Positions 53,720 to 63,245 are shown, numbered from the stretch's first letter. The stretch: 64,000 bases of DNA from G963664585 sp963664585 (GCA_963664585.2 CAXXEO010000012.1:1-64000); one strand, 5' to 3'. Notes: generated by a model not told the origin, from the letters alone. Translations and numbers: made by a program.

Positions 53720-56110
53720 TTATTTCAGCTCGGCAATGGTAACCCCATTCTCTCCCTCACCGTAAACGCCCAGGCGAAAGTTCTCTACACTGCGATTGCC
53801 CTTGAGATACTGCTGAACGGCTTTTCTTAGAATGCCAGCGCCCTTGCCGTGAATAATCCGAACGCTTTTGATTCCGCTTAAGAGGGCCTGATCAAGAAAG
53901 GCCTCAAGCTCCATAATCGCTTCGTTGCTGTCAAGACCCAGTAGATTTATCTCCTGTTTAAACTGGCGCGAAGCAACCGAACTCACGCCTTTGGTGGATA
54001 CACCGCGACCGCCAACGGTAACGCGTTTAGACCCTTCTTCAGAAAGAATAAGATCCTTCAAAGGTACTGTGGTCTTGATAATGCCCGCCTGAACCACCAC
54101 ATTTCCACCATCGTCCGTCACAGAGAGAACGCTTCCCTTCGCGCCGATGGAGCGTATGATGACCTCGTCTCCCCGCTTTAATGGTCTTGGCAGCTTATAG
54201 TTCTCGTCCATACGCGCAGCAGAAACGGGGTCTGCCCTCTCTTCAGCTTCGCGGATAATCTGGCGCTGTGTGGTTTTAGCGCCGCTGACAAGCTGTGAAA
54301 AGTTTTCAGCACTCTTTTGCTTTTTTATCTCCTCAAGCTCCTCCATCAGAAGCTCCGAACTAAGCTTAATCTCCTCAATCATTCGCCGCGCCTGGTCCTT
54401 GGCCTTTGTAAGTTCCAGTTCGCGATCATGTACAAGACGCTTTTTTTCCATGCCTGCTTCCGCAAGAAGTTTTTGCGTTTCCATACGAGCAAGCCGTGCG
54501 GTTTCTCGTTCAGCTTCAAGGGCTTGACGGGTCGCCTCCAGCTCTCCGACAAGATCCTCGAAACGAGAGCTTTCTGTAGATAGTAGCTCTTTGGCCTTAT
54601 CGATAACATGGCTCTCAAGTCCCAGCTTTTCGCTGATTAAAAAGGCATTTGAACGCCCAGGTATCCCTGTAATCAGCTTATAAGTAGGCCGCAGGGTGGT
54701 AATATCAAACTCGCAGCTTGCATTCTCAACGCCCGCTGTCTGAAGGGCATACATTTTGATTTCGGCATAGTGGGTGGTGGCAGCGATCCTGGAACCCTTC
54801 TCACGAAGACTCTGTATGATCGCAACCGCAAGGGCGGCACCCTCGGTCGGGTCTGTGCCAGCACAGAGCTCATCCAAAAGCACAAGAGAATTGTGGTCGG
54901 CTAAACTGATGATACGGATGATATTTGTCATGTGGGAAGAGAAGGTAGAAAGACTCTGCTCAATGCTCTGTTCGTCACCGATATCGGCAAAAACCGAAGT
55001 ATATACCGAAATGTGGCAGCCATCGCCTGTCGGAAGCATCAATCCGCACATAGCCATCAAGGATAATAACCCCAAAGTCTTGATAGCAACTGTTTTACCA
55101 CCGGTGTTAGGTCCTGTGATCACAAGGGTATCCCATGCATCGCCAACCGATATATCGATGGGAACAACCACCGCATCTGAAATCAGTGGGTGTCTTGCGC
55201 GGCGCAGCATCGTCTTTCCACTGTCTGAAATAGTGGGAAGCATCGCTTTCATTTTATCGGCCAGATGTGATTTAGCAAACAAAAGGTCAAGTTGTACAGC
55301 TGACCGATAGCCGGACATAATACTGTCCCCACTGTCAGCAATCAGGGCGGACAGTTCGGCGAGTATCCGTTCAATCTCCCTTTCCTCTTTGGATTTTAGA
55401 ACACGGATCTCATTATTGGCCTCTACCACCGACATAGGTTCAATAAAATAAGTTGCCCCACTCGAGGATGTATCGTGGATCAATCCCTTGACCTCACCCC
55501 GGTATTCCGCTTTGACCGGTATCACGAACCGATCGTCACGCATGGTGACAATTGGTTCCTGTAGATATTTCTGATAGGTTGTCGAATGTATCATCGAATC
55601 AAGCTGCGAGCGTATCTTAAGCCCGGCCGCCCTGATTCCCCGCCTGATCTGGGAAAGCTCGGCACTTGCGTTATCGTCAAGCTCTTCCTCAGAAATAATT
55701 GCCGAACTAAGACGGTTTTCCAACTGCCTGTTAGGTGAAAGACATTCGAAAAGCCATGAAAGTTTATCCGCACCCTTTTCTATCTGCTCTTTCCAGCTGT
55801 AAAGTCCTCTGACTGTACAGAGTATAGAGACGATATCAAGCATCTCACGAAGGTTCAAAGAGCCGCCTACTTGTGCCCTTTTGATAGAGCTGTCACAGTT
55901 TTTCATCCGTAAAATAGTCGGATAGCCATACCGATTGGTGAGAGAATGTGCTTCGCTGGTCAGTGCAAGCATACTATCCACCTCGGCAAGGCTTGTAGAT
56001 GGCTCAATCGCTATGGCCATCGCTTTTGTCTCATCGCATACGGCATACGATGATAATAGCTCAAGCACGCGGGGAAGCTCCAACACCCTTTTATATTTTT
56101 CTTCAATCAT
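53720..56110 (-). CDS. mutS2: MutS2 endonuclease
   Basis: 796 residues, normal for MutS2. Seen: N-terminal core/clamp region, Walker A ITGPNTGGKTVAIKTLG, Walker B LVLLDELCAGTDPTEGAALA, a coiled-coil stretch (about 520-640), and a C-terminal Smr domain with VRIIHGKGAGILRKAVQQYL. Family roles are suppression of recombination and rescue of collided ribosomes. It follows recO on the same strand with a gap of about 180 nt. Confidence 0.95.
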   Translation of the reverse strand: MIEEKYKRVLELPRVLELLSSYAVCDETKAMAIAIEPSTSLAEVDSMLALTSEAHSLTNRYGYPTILRMKNCDSSIKRAQVGGSLNLREMLDIVSILCTVRGLYSWKEQIEKGADKLSWLFECLSPNRQLENRLSSAIISEEELDDNASAELSQIRRGIRAAGLKIRSQLDSMIHSTTYQKYLQEPIVTMRDDRFVIPVKAEYRGEVKGLIHDTSSSGATYFIEPMSVVEANNEIRVLKSKEEREIERILAELSALIADSGDSIMSGYRSAVQLDLLFAKSHLADKMKAMLPTISDSGKTMLRRARHPLISDAVVVPIDISVGDAWDTLVITGPNTGGKTVAIKTLGLLSLMAMCGLMLPTGDGCHISVYTSVFADIGDEQSIEQSLSTFSSHMTNIIRIISLADHNSLVLLDELCAGTDPTEGAALAVAIIQSLREKGSRIAATTHYAEIKMYALQTAGVENASCEFDITTLRPTYKLITGIPGRSNAFLISEKLGLESHVIDKAKELLSTESSRFEDLVGELEATRQALEAERETARLARMETQKLLAEAGMEKKRLVHDRELELTKAKDQARRMIEEIKLSSELLMEELEEIKKQKSAENFSQLVSGAKTTQRQIIREAEERADPVSAARMDENYKLPRPLKRGDEVIIRSIGAKGSVLSVTDDGGNVVVQAGIIKTTVPLKDLILSEEGSKRVTVGGRGVSTKGVSSVASRQFKQEINLLGLDSNEAIMELEAFLDQALLSGIKSVRIIHGKGAGILRKAVQQYLKGNRSVENFRLGVYGEGENGVTIAELK

Positions 56111-56286
56111 AAAAGCTGCCGTTTCTCCGCACGATACGATCGTTCTTCAGCAAAAATCCACTTATCAACGCGTGCGGGCACTGATAAGCTGTTATTCATA
56201 ATTATTTTCTTTCAGTCAGCCATACATCATCTGGTGTGGCCGTTCGGATATATCCCACTGAAGGTGGATATAAATCATAGATGATA

Positions 56287-57057
56287 CTAAACAGGATCGG
56301 CCATTGATCCTGTGGTCTGCAGCGATTCATAAAAATCCAGACTTTTGGGCCGTTTCTGTATCTGGCAAAGAAGGTACTGTTCGGCTATGAGACCAAGGAT
56401 ATTCATCCCTTCGCCCGCAACGTTAAACGAAAAAAGCTTCTCGAAGTCGCAGTAGAGGATATGTCGCATGGCGGCTAAAACGCCAAGGGGCACAAAAACA
56501 ATCTGTCCATCTTCCGGGCTGGCTTCACAGGCACTGCAGACAAGCTCACCCGTCTTCACCAAAAAGCCCATTTTTTCATCTTCAAAGGCTCCACAGCCAC
56601 GACAACCTACAAGATCAGGCATATAGCCTGCCATAGTCATCAGTCTGAGTTCGCAAATTGCCTTGATTTGCCCCGGCGTTCTGCGGCCGGTTTTTAGCAT
56701 ATGAAGACAATTTAACAAAAGGCGCAGATATTCACCTGCCTCCTCTTCCTTAGGGGCTAGTTCGGAAAACAAATCGGCTATGTAAGAAGCCAGCGAGAGT
56801 TTCATTATCTCCTGGCGCAACTGAAAAAAAGATTCTTCCAAATCCGCAGAGTCAATGGTATATCGGTCCTTGTTTTTAAAAATCTGAAACCGACAATAGC
56901 AAAAGAGCTCGGTGGTAGAAGTCAACTTTCCCCGCGGCTTTTTGGCGCCGCGGGCATAGGCGGTGATGACTCCATAATCACGGGTAAGTATCTGCAAGAT
57001 CCGGTCGTCGTCGACAGAACGCTCGCGGACTACGATTCCATCGCTGCTGATCTGCAT
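56287..57057 (-). CDS. recO: DNA repair protein RecO
   Basis: 256 residues. N-terminal OB fold (SDGIVVRERSVDDDRILQILTRDYGVITAYARGAKKPRGK), central helical domain (LASYIADLFSELAPKEEEAGEYL) and a four-cysteine zinc finger (CRGCGAF, LVCSACEA). The start overlaps yqzL by 80 nt in another frame. Gene order era-yqzL-recO is as in Bacillus. Confidence 0.94.
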   Translation of the reverse strand: MQISSDGIVVRERSVDDDRILQILTRDYGVITAYARGAKKPRGKLTSTTELFCYCRFQIFKNKDRYTIDSADLEESFFQLRQEIMKLSLASYIADLFSELAPKEEEAGEYLRLLLNCLHMLKTGRRTPGQIKAICELRLMTMAGYMPDLVGCRGCGAFEDEKMGFLVKTGELVCSACEASPEDGQIVFVPLGVLAAMRHILYCDFEKLFSFNVAGEGMNILGLIAEQYLLCQIQKRPKSLDFYESLQTTGSMADPV

Positions 57058-57184
57058 CTGTCATCACATTCCCTTCGACTGGCCTGATGGAGGTTACAGT
57101 GTTCTCGACTATATTTACATATGTCAGATAGTCGGTTACCGCACCTGTTTCCAGAAACATTTCCCAAGCTTTTTCACTGTTCAC
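56978..57184 (-). CDS. yqzL: YqzL-like small protein
   Basis: 68 residues, starting NSEKAWEMFLETGAVTDYLTYV, which matches the short YqzL pattern of a W-x-x-F-x-x-T-G helix followed by Y-L. The known proteins are about 47 residues; the additional C-terminal part reads into recO. GTG start at 57184 with GGGGGTG 5 nt upstream. Position between era and recO supports the call. Function unknown. Confidence 0.75.
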   Translation of the reverse strand: MNSEKAWEMFLETGAVTDYLTYVNIVENTVTSIRPVEGNVMTDADQQRWNRSPRAFCRRRPDLADTYP

Positions 57185-57186
57185 TA

Positions 57187-57226
57187 AAACACCCCCATGT
57201 TATCATTCTCTCCATTAGGGGTGTTT
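57187..57226 (-). promoter_or_regulatory. Hairpin that could occlude the yqzL ribosome binding site
   Basis: On the minus strand AAACACCCC (57226-57218) pairs with GGGGTGTTT (57195-57187), the latter containing the yqzL SD. The loop is 22 nt. It could instead act as the end of the era transcript upstream; no long U-run follows. Confidence 0.5.
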
Positions 57227-57260
57227 ATATTTAAGGAAATGAACGCTATATATTCCAGTA

Positions 57261-57420
57261 ATTGATCATTGACTTTATTTAAATATCTATTTTCGCCGCC
57301 GGTGGTGGTGGAAACTAAGGCAGGTTTATTGATCATTGATATTTTTTAATCTCTGTTTTCTCCGCCGGTGGCGGTGAAAACTAAGGTAGGATTATTGATC
57401 ATTGACATTTTTTAATCTCT
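57261..57420. repeat. Tandem repeat of 67/66 bp with internal hairpins, behind era
   Basis: Two full units and a partial third begin with ATTGATCATTGA at 57261, 57328 and 57394. Full units contain TTTTC-CCGCC-GGT-GGCGG-GAAA type mini-hairpins followed by ACTAAGG-AGG. The third leads into an inverted repeat ATCTCTGTATC/GATACAGAGAT near 57412-57453 that could terminate transcription. Confidence 0.85.
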
Positions 57421-57461
57421 GTATCCCGAGCCAAAGACGGAAGATACAGAGATATAAAAAT

Positions 57462-58352
57462 TTATTTATATCCGAAATTTTTCATTAGTACTTCGTTATC
57501 ACGCCAGTCTTCCTTCACCTTTACCCAGCACTTCATGTTGATTTTGACCCCTAAAAAGGCCTCTGCGTCCTCGCGTGCCTGTGTCGCTATCTTTTTAAGC
57601 ATGGAGCCCTGTTTGCCGATCAGCATCCCTTTGTGGCTTTCCTTCTCGCAAAAGATGTTGAGGTCAATATCGATGATCTCACTTCCCTCGCGCTCTGCCA
57701 TTTTCTCGACAACAACTGCGGTTCCATGGGGGATCTCTTCATACATGTTGCGAAGTATCTTCTCTCGAACGATTTCGGCAACGATGACCCTTTCAGGCTG
57801 ATCGGTAAGGGCGTCATCAGGGAAGAAATGAGGCCCCTCTTCGGCAAAGCCTTCGATTTGTGTCAAAAGCTCCTCTATTCCCTCGCCTTCTTTCGCAGAG
57901 ATCGGGATGATTGCCGAAAAATCGTAAAGAGAACTGAATTCCGCAATCCGTGGCAGAAGCTCTTCTCTTGTCTTAAGACAGTCAATTTTATTCAGAGCCA
58001 GAATGGCAGGAAGCTTCGTACCGGAAAAGCTTTGGGCAAGAGACCGGTCGACAGCGGATATCGGTTTCTCGCAGTCAACAACAAGCACGGCCAGATCAAC
58101 GTCGGCAATCGATTCGCCGACCTGTTTGACCATAAACTTACTCAGTTTTGTACGGGGGGTGTGCATACCAGGGGTATCGATAAATACAAGTTGCACCTCG
58201 CCCTTTGTCAAAATCCCAGTGATTCTGGTGCGGGTGGTCTGGGGCTTGTCCGAAACAATAGCCACCTTCTCGCCTAAAAAGGCATTGAGAAGCGATGATT
58301 TACCGACATTGGGCCGACCCACTATAGCCACAAAGGCCGAGCGTGTACTCAA
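57462..58352 (-). CDS. era: GTPase Era
   Basis: 16S rRNA-binding GTPase needed for 30S subunit assembly, 296 residues. G1 GRPNVGKS (12-19), G2 TTRTRITG, G3 DTPGMH, G4 ALNKID, and a C-terminal KH domain with IGKQGSMLKKIATQAR. TTG start with AAGGAGG 8 nt upstream. ybeY ends 20 nt upstream; the dgkA and cdd genes that lie between them in Bacillus are absent. Confidence 0.97.
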   Translation of the reverse strand: MSTRSAFVAIVGRPNVGKSSLLNAFLGEKVAIVSDKPQTTRTRITGILTKGEVQLVFIDTPGMHTPRTKLSKFMVKQVGESIADVDLAVLVVDCEKPISAVDRSLAQSFSGTKLPAILALNKIDCLKTREELLPRIAEFSSLYDFSAIIPISAKEGEGIEELLTQIEGFAEEGPHFFPDDALTDQPERVIVAEIVREKILRNMYEEIPHGTAVVVEKMAEREGSEIIDIDLNIFCEKESHKGMLIGKQGSMLKKIATQAREDAEAFLGVKINMKCWVKVKEDWRDNEVLMKNFGYK

Positions 58353-58372
58353 ATGGAGATCCTCCTTAATTT

Positions 58373-58867
58373 CTAATCCTTATAGCTTACATCCCGGGAA
58401 AGACCCAGGCCATAGAGAATTGCTTCTTCTTTCTCACGCATAATGGCTGCATTCAGGCCGCCTTGCTCGTGGTCATAACCCATCAGGTGTAACATGGAAT
58501 GAACGGTGAGAAAACCTGCTTCGCGTCTTAGTTCATGGCCATATATTTCCGCCTGCTCGACCGCTTTTTGCAGAGAGATAACAATGTCTCCCAGCAAAAT
58601 TGCACCAGTTTCGCGGTTTCTATCGTAAACACCATTTTCGCTTAAAGGAAATGAAAGTACATCTGTTTCGATGTCCTTATGCCTGTATTCTGCATTCAGT
58701 TCACGAATCTGCTGATTATTTACAAAGCTTATGCTTACTTCAGCGGGTTCCATAATTCCTTCAGCGGTGGCTGCCGCGCTGCAACATCTTTTAATGAGTA
58801 AGCGCATTCCTGAAGGAATTTTCACCTCTCGCTGACGATTGGAAATGTCAACCTTTATACTTCCCAA
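58373..58867 (-). CDS. ybeY: Endoribonuclease YbeY
   Basis: A metal-dependent RNase in rRNA maturation, about 164 residues. Signature H-x3-H-x5-H seen as VHSMLHLMGYDHEQ; also ELNAEYRHKDIETDVLSFP and GDIVISLQKAVEQAEIYGH. I take the TTG at 58867, which has GGAGG 8 nt upstream; ATG at 58882 and 58924 are alternatives, the latter overlapping phoH by 38 nt. Confidence 0.92.
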   Translation of the reverse strand: MGSIKVDISNRQREVKIPSGMRLLIKRCCSAAATAEGIMEPAEVSISFVNNQQIRELNAEYRHKDIETDVLSFPLSENGVYDRNRETGAILLGDIVISLQKAVEQAEIYGHELRREAGFLTVHSMLHLMGYDHEQGGLNAAIMREKEEAILYGLGLSRDVSYKD

Positions 58868-58886
58868 ATAGCCTGCCTCCATCCTG

Positions 58887-59855
58887 TTATTTGCGATATT
58901 TTGAATCGTCGTAATATTTTTCATATGCTTTAATGATATCCTGAATCAGTCTGTGCCGTACAACATCTTTTTCAGAAAAGTGAACAATAGATATATCGTC
59001 CACATGCGCCAGTACCTTAATCGCTTCAATCATTCCCGACTTTTTCGCATCTGGAAGATCAATCTGTGTAATATCCCCTGTAATGACAATCTTTGAATTT
59101 GCGCCCAGACGAGTTAAAAGCATCTTCATCTGCTCGGGTGTGGTGTTTTGCGCCTCATCCAGTATGATAAACGAGTCGTCAAGAGTGCGCCCACGCATAT
59201 AGGCCAAAGGTGCAACTTCGATATTACCGCGCTCGACACACCGTTGGTGATTTTCAGGTCCTAGCATTTCAAAAAGAGCATCATACAGAGGTCGTAGGTA
59301 TGGATCAACCTTATCTTGCATGTCACCTGGAAGAAAGCCCAACTTTTCCCCCGCTTCCACTGCCGGCCTTGTAAGGATAATCCTGTTTATGTCGTGTGAA
59401 CGAAAAGCGCGAACCGCCATGGCGACGGCAAGATAGGTTTTACCCGTTCCTGCAGGACCGACGCCGAAAACGATTGTGCTTTTTCGAATGGCGTCAATAT
59501 ATCTTTTTTGTCCCATTGTCTTCGCCTTGATTGGTTTACCTTTTGCAGTGATACAGATCACATCGCCTGACAGGGCGTCGATCTGCATCTCATTACCCTC
59601 TTTAACAAGTCCCAATATATAGTGAAGGCTTTGGTCCGAGATGGTCTCTCCCTTATTGATCAGAGAGAGAAGTCCCTCAATTACCTTAATTGCCTGATAT
59701 ACGTCTTCTGTTTCGCCTGAAACCTTGATATCGGTGCCACGCCCTATGATGGAAACGCCGTACTCATTCTCAATGAGCTTCACATTTTCATCGTAGCTTC
59801 CAAAAAGGGAAAGGGCATGCTCCATTCTATCTATATTGATGGTCTGTTCTATCAT
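58887..59855 (-). CDS. phoH: PhoH-family ATPase
   Basis: 322 residues. N-terminal KH-like region, then the PhoH ATPase core: Walker A GPAGTGKTYLAVAMAV, RPAVEAGEKLGFLPGD, Walker B SFIILDEAQNTTPEQMKMLLTRLG and GDITQIDLP. Thought to act in RNA metabolism. SD AAGGGG before ATG 59855. In Bacillus an HD-domain gene (yqfF) follows; here ybeY follows directly. Confidence 0.95.
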   Translation of the reverse strand: MIEQTINIDRMEHALSLFGSYDENVKLIENEYGVSIIGRGTDIKVSGETEDVYQAIKVIEGLLSLINKGETISDQSLHYILGLVKEGNEMQIDALSGDVICITAKGKPIKAKTMGQKRYIDAIRKSTIVFGVGPAGTGKTYLAVAMAVRAFRSHDINRIILTRPAVEAGEKLGFLPGDMQDKVDPYLRPLYDALFEMLGPENHQRCVERGNIEVAPLAYMRGRTLDDSFIILDEAQNTTPEQMKMLLTRLGANSKIVITGDITQIDLPDAKKSGMIEAIKVLAHVDDISIVHFSEKDVVRHRLIQDIIKAYEKYYDDSKYRK

Positions 59856-59920
59856 AAATCTACCCCTTTATGCCACATTATATTTTATTAGTATAGCATA
59901 ATTCATAGGAGTGTACCAGT

Positions 59921-61102
59921 TTAGTTGATAATTATTTCATTAAGTTGTGCAATATCCATCTCCAGAACATAGTCGGCGCGAAGAAAAAAACTGTTCTCTT
60001 GCTGATACCCAATCAAATTTTTGTCAATGATGTTCATCCCGGCAAAAGTAGTCTTTTCATTTTGTGCAAGTTCAATCAGGGCCTGCTCTTTCGCCTGCTG
60101 TTGGGTATAACTTTGTGTGTGCTCCTCCTGACATTGTCTCGTTTCTGTGTAAAGTTTGACAGGAAGATTTATCCCAATGATTGACAGTGGCTGCGACTGG
60201 GTGGACAGATCAAAAAGGCCGACAGGTTTTTTCCTTAGGCTTATTGGAATGCGTATGGAAAACAGTTCGAGATATCGATGCTTCACCGGTTCGCCCACAG
60301 GAAGCTTGGTGACGCGCTCAAGGGGCACCGTAATACTAACGCTCTCCGGAACCCAAGCGATCACAAGGGCTCTCGCCTGTTTGACCAGCGAATTCCCGTG
60401 CTTATCCTCGGTAATGCCACTGACGATGATCTCGCCCTTCATCACAGAATCGCCAGCCTTTAATAGAGGCTGCCCATCGTATACTTCCATACGTTTAATC
60501 TGACCCGTTCGTGCAGCAACCACATTGGCCGGTTTTTTTTCATCATCAATTTTTGCAGGAGGCGGGGTACGCTCTTGAATATTCACTACCGCGTTACTGC
60601 CCTGTATGTTGATCGCAATCCAAGAAAGCTCATCAATTGCAAGCATCATGCGTCTTTCAAGCTCCCTGGCATCCAGCGTGCGGCGATATACCCCGGGCTT
60701 AAGGCCAACCTCTTCAAGTGCTTCTAGAATTATCCCGCTTTCAAGCTTTTCGTTTCCCTTTACCTCAATGGTCCATATAAAACCGCTCATGAAAATAGGA
60801 ATCATCATAAAAATCATTAGCCCCGCAAACAGCCCTGCACGCTTGCGGTAGCGTCTGATGATAAAGGGAACGCCGTGTTTCGATTGAACCCTAATTCTGA
60901 CTCCTGTGGGCTTTGTAATGGGGCGCATGCGCTTGTAGTCAGAGGCAACGGCAAAAGCTTCCCACCTGTCCCCCAGTGGTGTGAGCCCCCAGATTGGTAT
61001 CCCGCCTCTGGCGCATAAGTTTATAAAGCGCTCGACAAAAGCGCCGCTCATAATAAATTTTACATAACCCCTGATGTACCGCAGGATTTTGACTATAAAC
61101 AT
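59921..61102 (-). CDS. yqfD: Sporulation protein YqfD
   Basis: 393 residues. N-terminal cytoplasmic part (FINLCARGGIPIWGL), one membrane helix (AGLFAGLMIFMMIPIFMSGFIW), and an extracytoplasmic domain with GNEKLESGIILEALEEVGLKPGVYRRTLD and WIAINIQGSNAVVNIQERTPPP. Mother-cell expressed in Bacillus, role in spore maturation. The start ATG 61102 has GGGTGAT upstream; TTG 61105 is the alternative. Paired with yqfC 9 nt upstream. Confidence 0.94.
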   Translation of the reverse strand: MFIVKILRYIRGYVKFIMSGAFVERFINLCARGGIPIWGLTPLGDRWEAFAVASDYKRMRPITKPTGVRIRVQSKHGVPFIIRRYRKRAGLFAGLMIFMMIPIFMSGFIWTIEVKGNEKLESGIILEALEEVGLKPGVYRRTLDARELERRMMLAIDELSWIAINIQGSNAVVNIQERTPPPAKIDDEKKPANVVAARTGQIKRMEVYDGQPLLKAGDSVMKGEIIVSGITEDKHGNSLVKQARALVIAWVPESVSITVPLERVTKLPVGEPVKHRYLELFSIRIPISLRKKPVGLFDLSTQSQPLSIIGINLPVKLYTETRQCQEEHTQSYTQQQAKEQALIELAQNEKTTFAGMNIIDKNLIGYQQENSFFLRADYVLEMDIAQLNEIIIN

Positions 61103-61111
61103 CAAATCACC

Positions 61112-61414
61112 CTATTCGGAAAATTGTACAGACGTAATATTACCTTCCACGATGGCACTGTCCAAAGTTAAACACTTGAGTTGCAGCTTGTGTCCCTGAA
61201 AGGTCACCTCAACACGTCCAGCCAGAAGCCTTACCTTGTTCTCATCATACTCCAGTATTCCTTGACAGCCGTCTATCACTGCTTCACGGCTGGACGTAAA
61301 CTCGATATGTAATACGCCACCGGGCATAGCATTCTCCGGCATCTCCAACATACGCGCCAGCATCGAGGCATTTTCTTTCCTGCCTTTTTCTTTTTGCACC
61401 CTGTGTCCTGACAT
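61112..61414 (-). CDS. yqfC: YabP/YqfC-family sporulation protein
   Basis: 100 residues with the family pattern GVLHIEFTSSREAVIDGCQGILEYDENKVRL and LKCLTLDSAIVEGNITSVQF. First of the yqfC-yqfD pair; probably sigma-E controlled as in Bacillus, but I cannot define the promoter. Confidence 0.92.
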   Translation of the reverse strand: MSGHRVQKEKGRKENASMLARMLEMPENAMPGGVLHIEFTSSREAVIDGCQGILEYDENKVRLLAGRVEVTFQGHKLQLKCLTLDSAIVEGNITSVQFSE

Positions 61415-61613
61415 TGCCTCACCTCCCTGTCAATTGTATATGATTAAGTCGGCTTCAATAACACATCTCGTTATATCCGGGCAAGCCTACATCATATAGT
61501 TTATATTGAAATGCAATATGATATTGACCCTCGTCAATAGAATTATCTGCTTCTGCCACTCCTTAACTCATAGATAATCAATGCAAAAGTGGTTTAAAGG
61601 CTTCCTTCACGTT

Positions 61614-61718
61614 ATATATAGTTGATTAATTTGAAAACAAGCTTGTGATTTCTTCCCCCGCCTTCGGGGGGGAAGAAAATGACGTTTTATATATAGCCAG
61701 TTTTCAAGTTAATTTATA
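61614..61718 (-). repeat. MITE-like palindromic repeat, copy 8
   Basis: ATATATAGTTGATTAATTTG, central CCCCCGCC-TTC-GGGGGGG with one changed stem base, then ATGACGTTTTATATATAGCC, TTCAAGTTAATTTATAG with a truncated right end. It lies between the divergent yqfC and ylbJ-like genes. Confidence 0.9.
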
Positions 61719-61884
61719 GCTTGCAATTTGCATGCAGGGAGGGAAAAGGGTAAGTTTGAACTATAAGTATCAGTCTATTAGTTACCTTAAGATGAGTCCG
61801 GATTCATGACCTTATAAGGCTTGTTCAAGGCTTTTGCGGGGGAAATAAGGCAAAATATTGAGTATGTGACAAGGGGTGAATAAA

Positions 61885-62985
61885 GTGGTTCGGATGCGAA
61901 ACAGATTTATTGCTATATTGGTGATTTTTATTGCGGCGGGCCTTCTGACTATGGCTTCCTCGGTCAGCGCGGGGGTTATGGAAGGGTTGCGACTCTGTGC
62001 AAATGTGATCATTCCTTCGCTTTTTCCTTTTATGGTATTGTCCGGCTTTGTTGCACTTTCCGGATTAGGGCCTCTTGTCGCTTTTCCTCTGCGTCCTATC
62101 ACTCGCTATCTTCTGCGCTTACCGGATGAAGCCGCTTCTGTTTTGCTCATGAGCTTTATTGGTGGATACCCAGTCGGGGCACGCACGATGGCCACCCTTC
62201 TGTCCACCGGCAGGCTTTCTCCTCAAAGGGCATCCAGAATGCTCTGCTACTGTGTCAATGCCGGCCCATCTTTTCTGGTCGTTGCCGTGGGATGGGGCTT
62301 TTTCCGTTCCACGGATGCGGGTTGGATACTTTTGGGAGCACAAATTCTTTCTGCTCTTATCATCGGAGCATTTCTTTCTCGTGCCGAAAAGGAAGACAGC
62401 CCTTCCCGCCCGCAGCCGCCAATGTCGCTCAACAGCGCATTTGTGCAGTCGGTGATCAACGCCTCGGCGGCACTCATCAATACCTGCGCCTTTGTGGTGC
62501 TTTTCTGCGCTCTGATTGCCCTCATCAAACGAGCGGGTATCATTAGCGCATTGGAAAACATTTACCCTCTTTCCATGCTTCCACACGGTCTTGTGGAGAC
62601 AGTTCTTTCCGGTTTCCTTGAGGTGACGTCAGGATGCAGCGCTTCTGCGACCCTTCCGGGTGATACAGCCTTTCTTCTCGTCAGCTTCTTCGTCTCTTTC
62701 GGCGGCATATCAATCATCTGCCAGGTTGCTTCGGCCCTTCATGCCACTGGAGTTGATCTCAGAGGCTTTCTCCTTTCAAGATTTATCCATGGTGCACTGA
62801 CTACTGCCATCGCGTATCCCGTTTATCGGGCGCTTTCTGCAAGCGTCAGCGTTTTTTCCCCCGCCAATGCGCCTACAGCACATGTCACCATCGAAACGGC
62901 TATTACCTCAGTAGGGATGCTTTCTATGGCGGCCATTTTGCTATTATCTGTACCTACTTATGGGCAAAAAAAAAGAAATGCTTGA
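61885..62985 (+). CDS. ylbJ: YlbJ-like sporulation integral membrane protein
   Basis: 366 residues, about eight membrane helices. The nucleoside-transporter gate-like family pattern of YlbJ is visible: ANVIIPSLFPFMVLSGF, SFIGGYPVGARTMATL, CYCVNAGPSFLVVAVG, and FGGISIICQVASAL. Role in spore cortex/coat assembly in Bacillus, biochemistry unknown. GTG start at 61885 with AAGGGG 8 nt upstream. Confidence 0.9.
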   Translation: MVRMRNRFIAILVIFIAAGLLTMASSVSAGVMEGLRLCANVIIPSLFPFMVLSGFVALSGLGPLVAFPLRPITRYLLRLPDEAASVLLMSFIGGYPVGARTMATLLSTGRLSPQRASRMLCYCVNAGPSFLVVAVGWGFFRSTDAGWILLGAQILSALIIGAFLSRAEKEDSPSRPQPPMSLNSAFVQSVINASAALINTCAFVVLFCALIALIKRAGIISALENIYPLSMLPHGLVETVLSGFLEVTSGCSASATLPGDTAFLLVSFFVSFGGISIICQVASALHATGVDLRGFLLSRFIHGALTTAIAYPVYRALSASVSVFSPANAPTAHVTIETAITSVGMLSMAAILLLSVPTYGQKKRNA

Positions 62986-63245
62986 CTTGTCTTTTTTCTT
63001 TCTTCCTGCCCCGCAAACGGCTGGGAAAAAGAGCTCAAATTTCAGTTTATTAAAACCACAATAATGTTTCCTCGTTTTGGCAGAGATAAAAAAGTACTAG
63101 TTAAGCAAGATTTTTTAGTCGGCACAATTTACATTGAGTCATCCTGATATTCCCTGTTCTATTTGCCATAATTATCAATTCATTTATAGCTTTTTCGACT
63201 AATTTCTGTTAGAATCAGCATATAACGATTTCGGAGGTCGGAAGG

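Noticed and set aside
5592..61718. The palindromic repeats as ordinary intrinsic terminators or as a CRISPR array
   Set aside because: No U-run follows the central stem, copies are kilobases apart, they have terminal inverted repeats, and several are not at gene ends.
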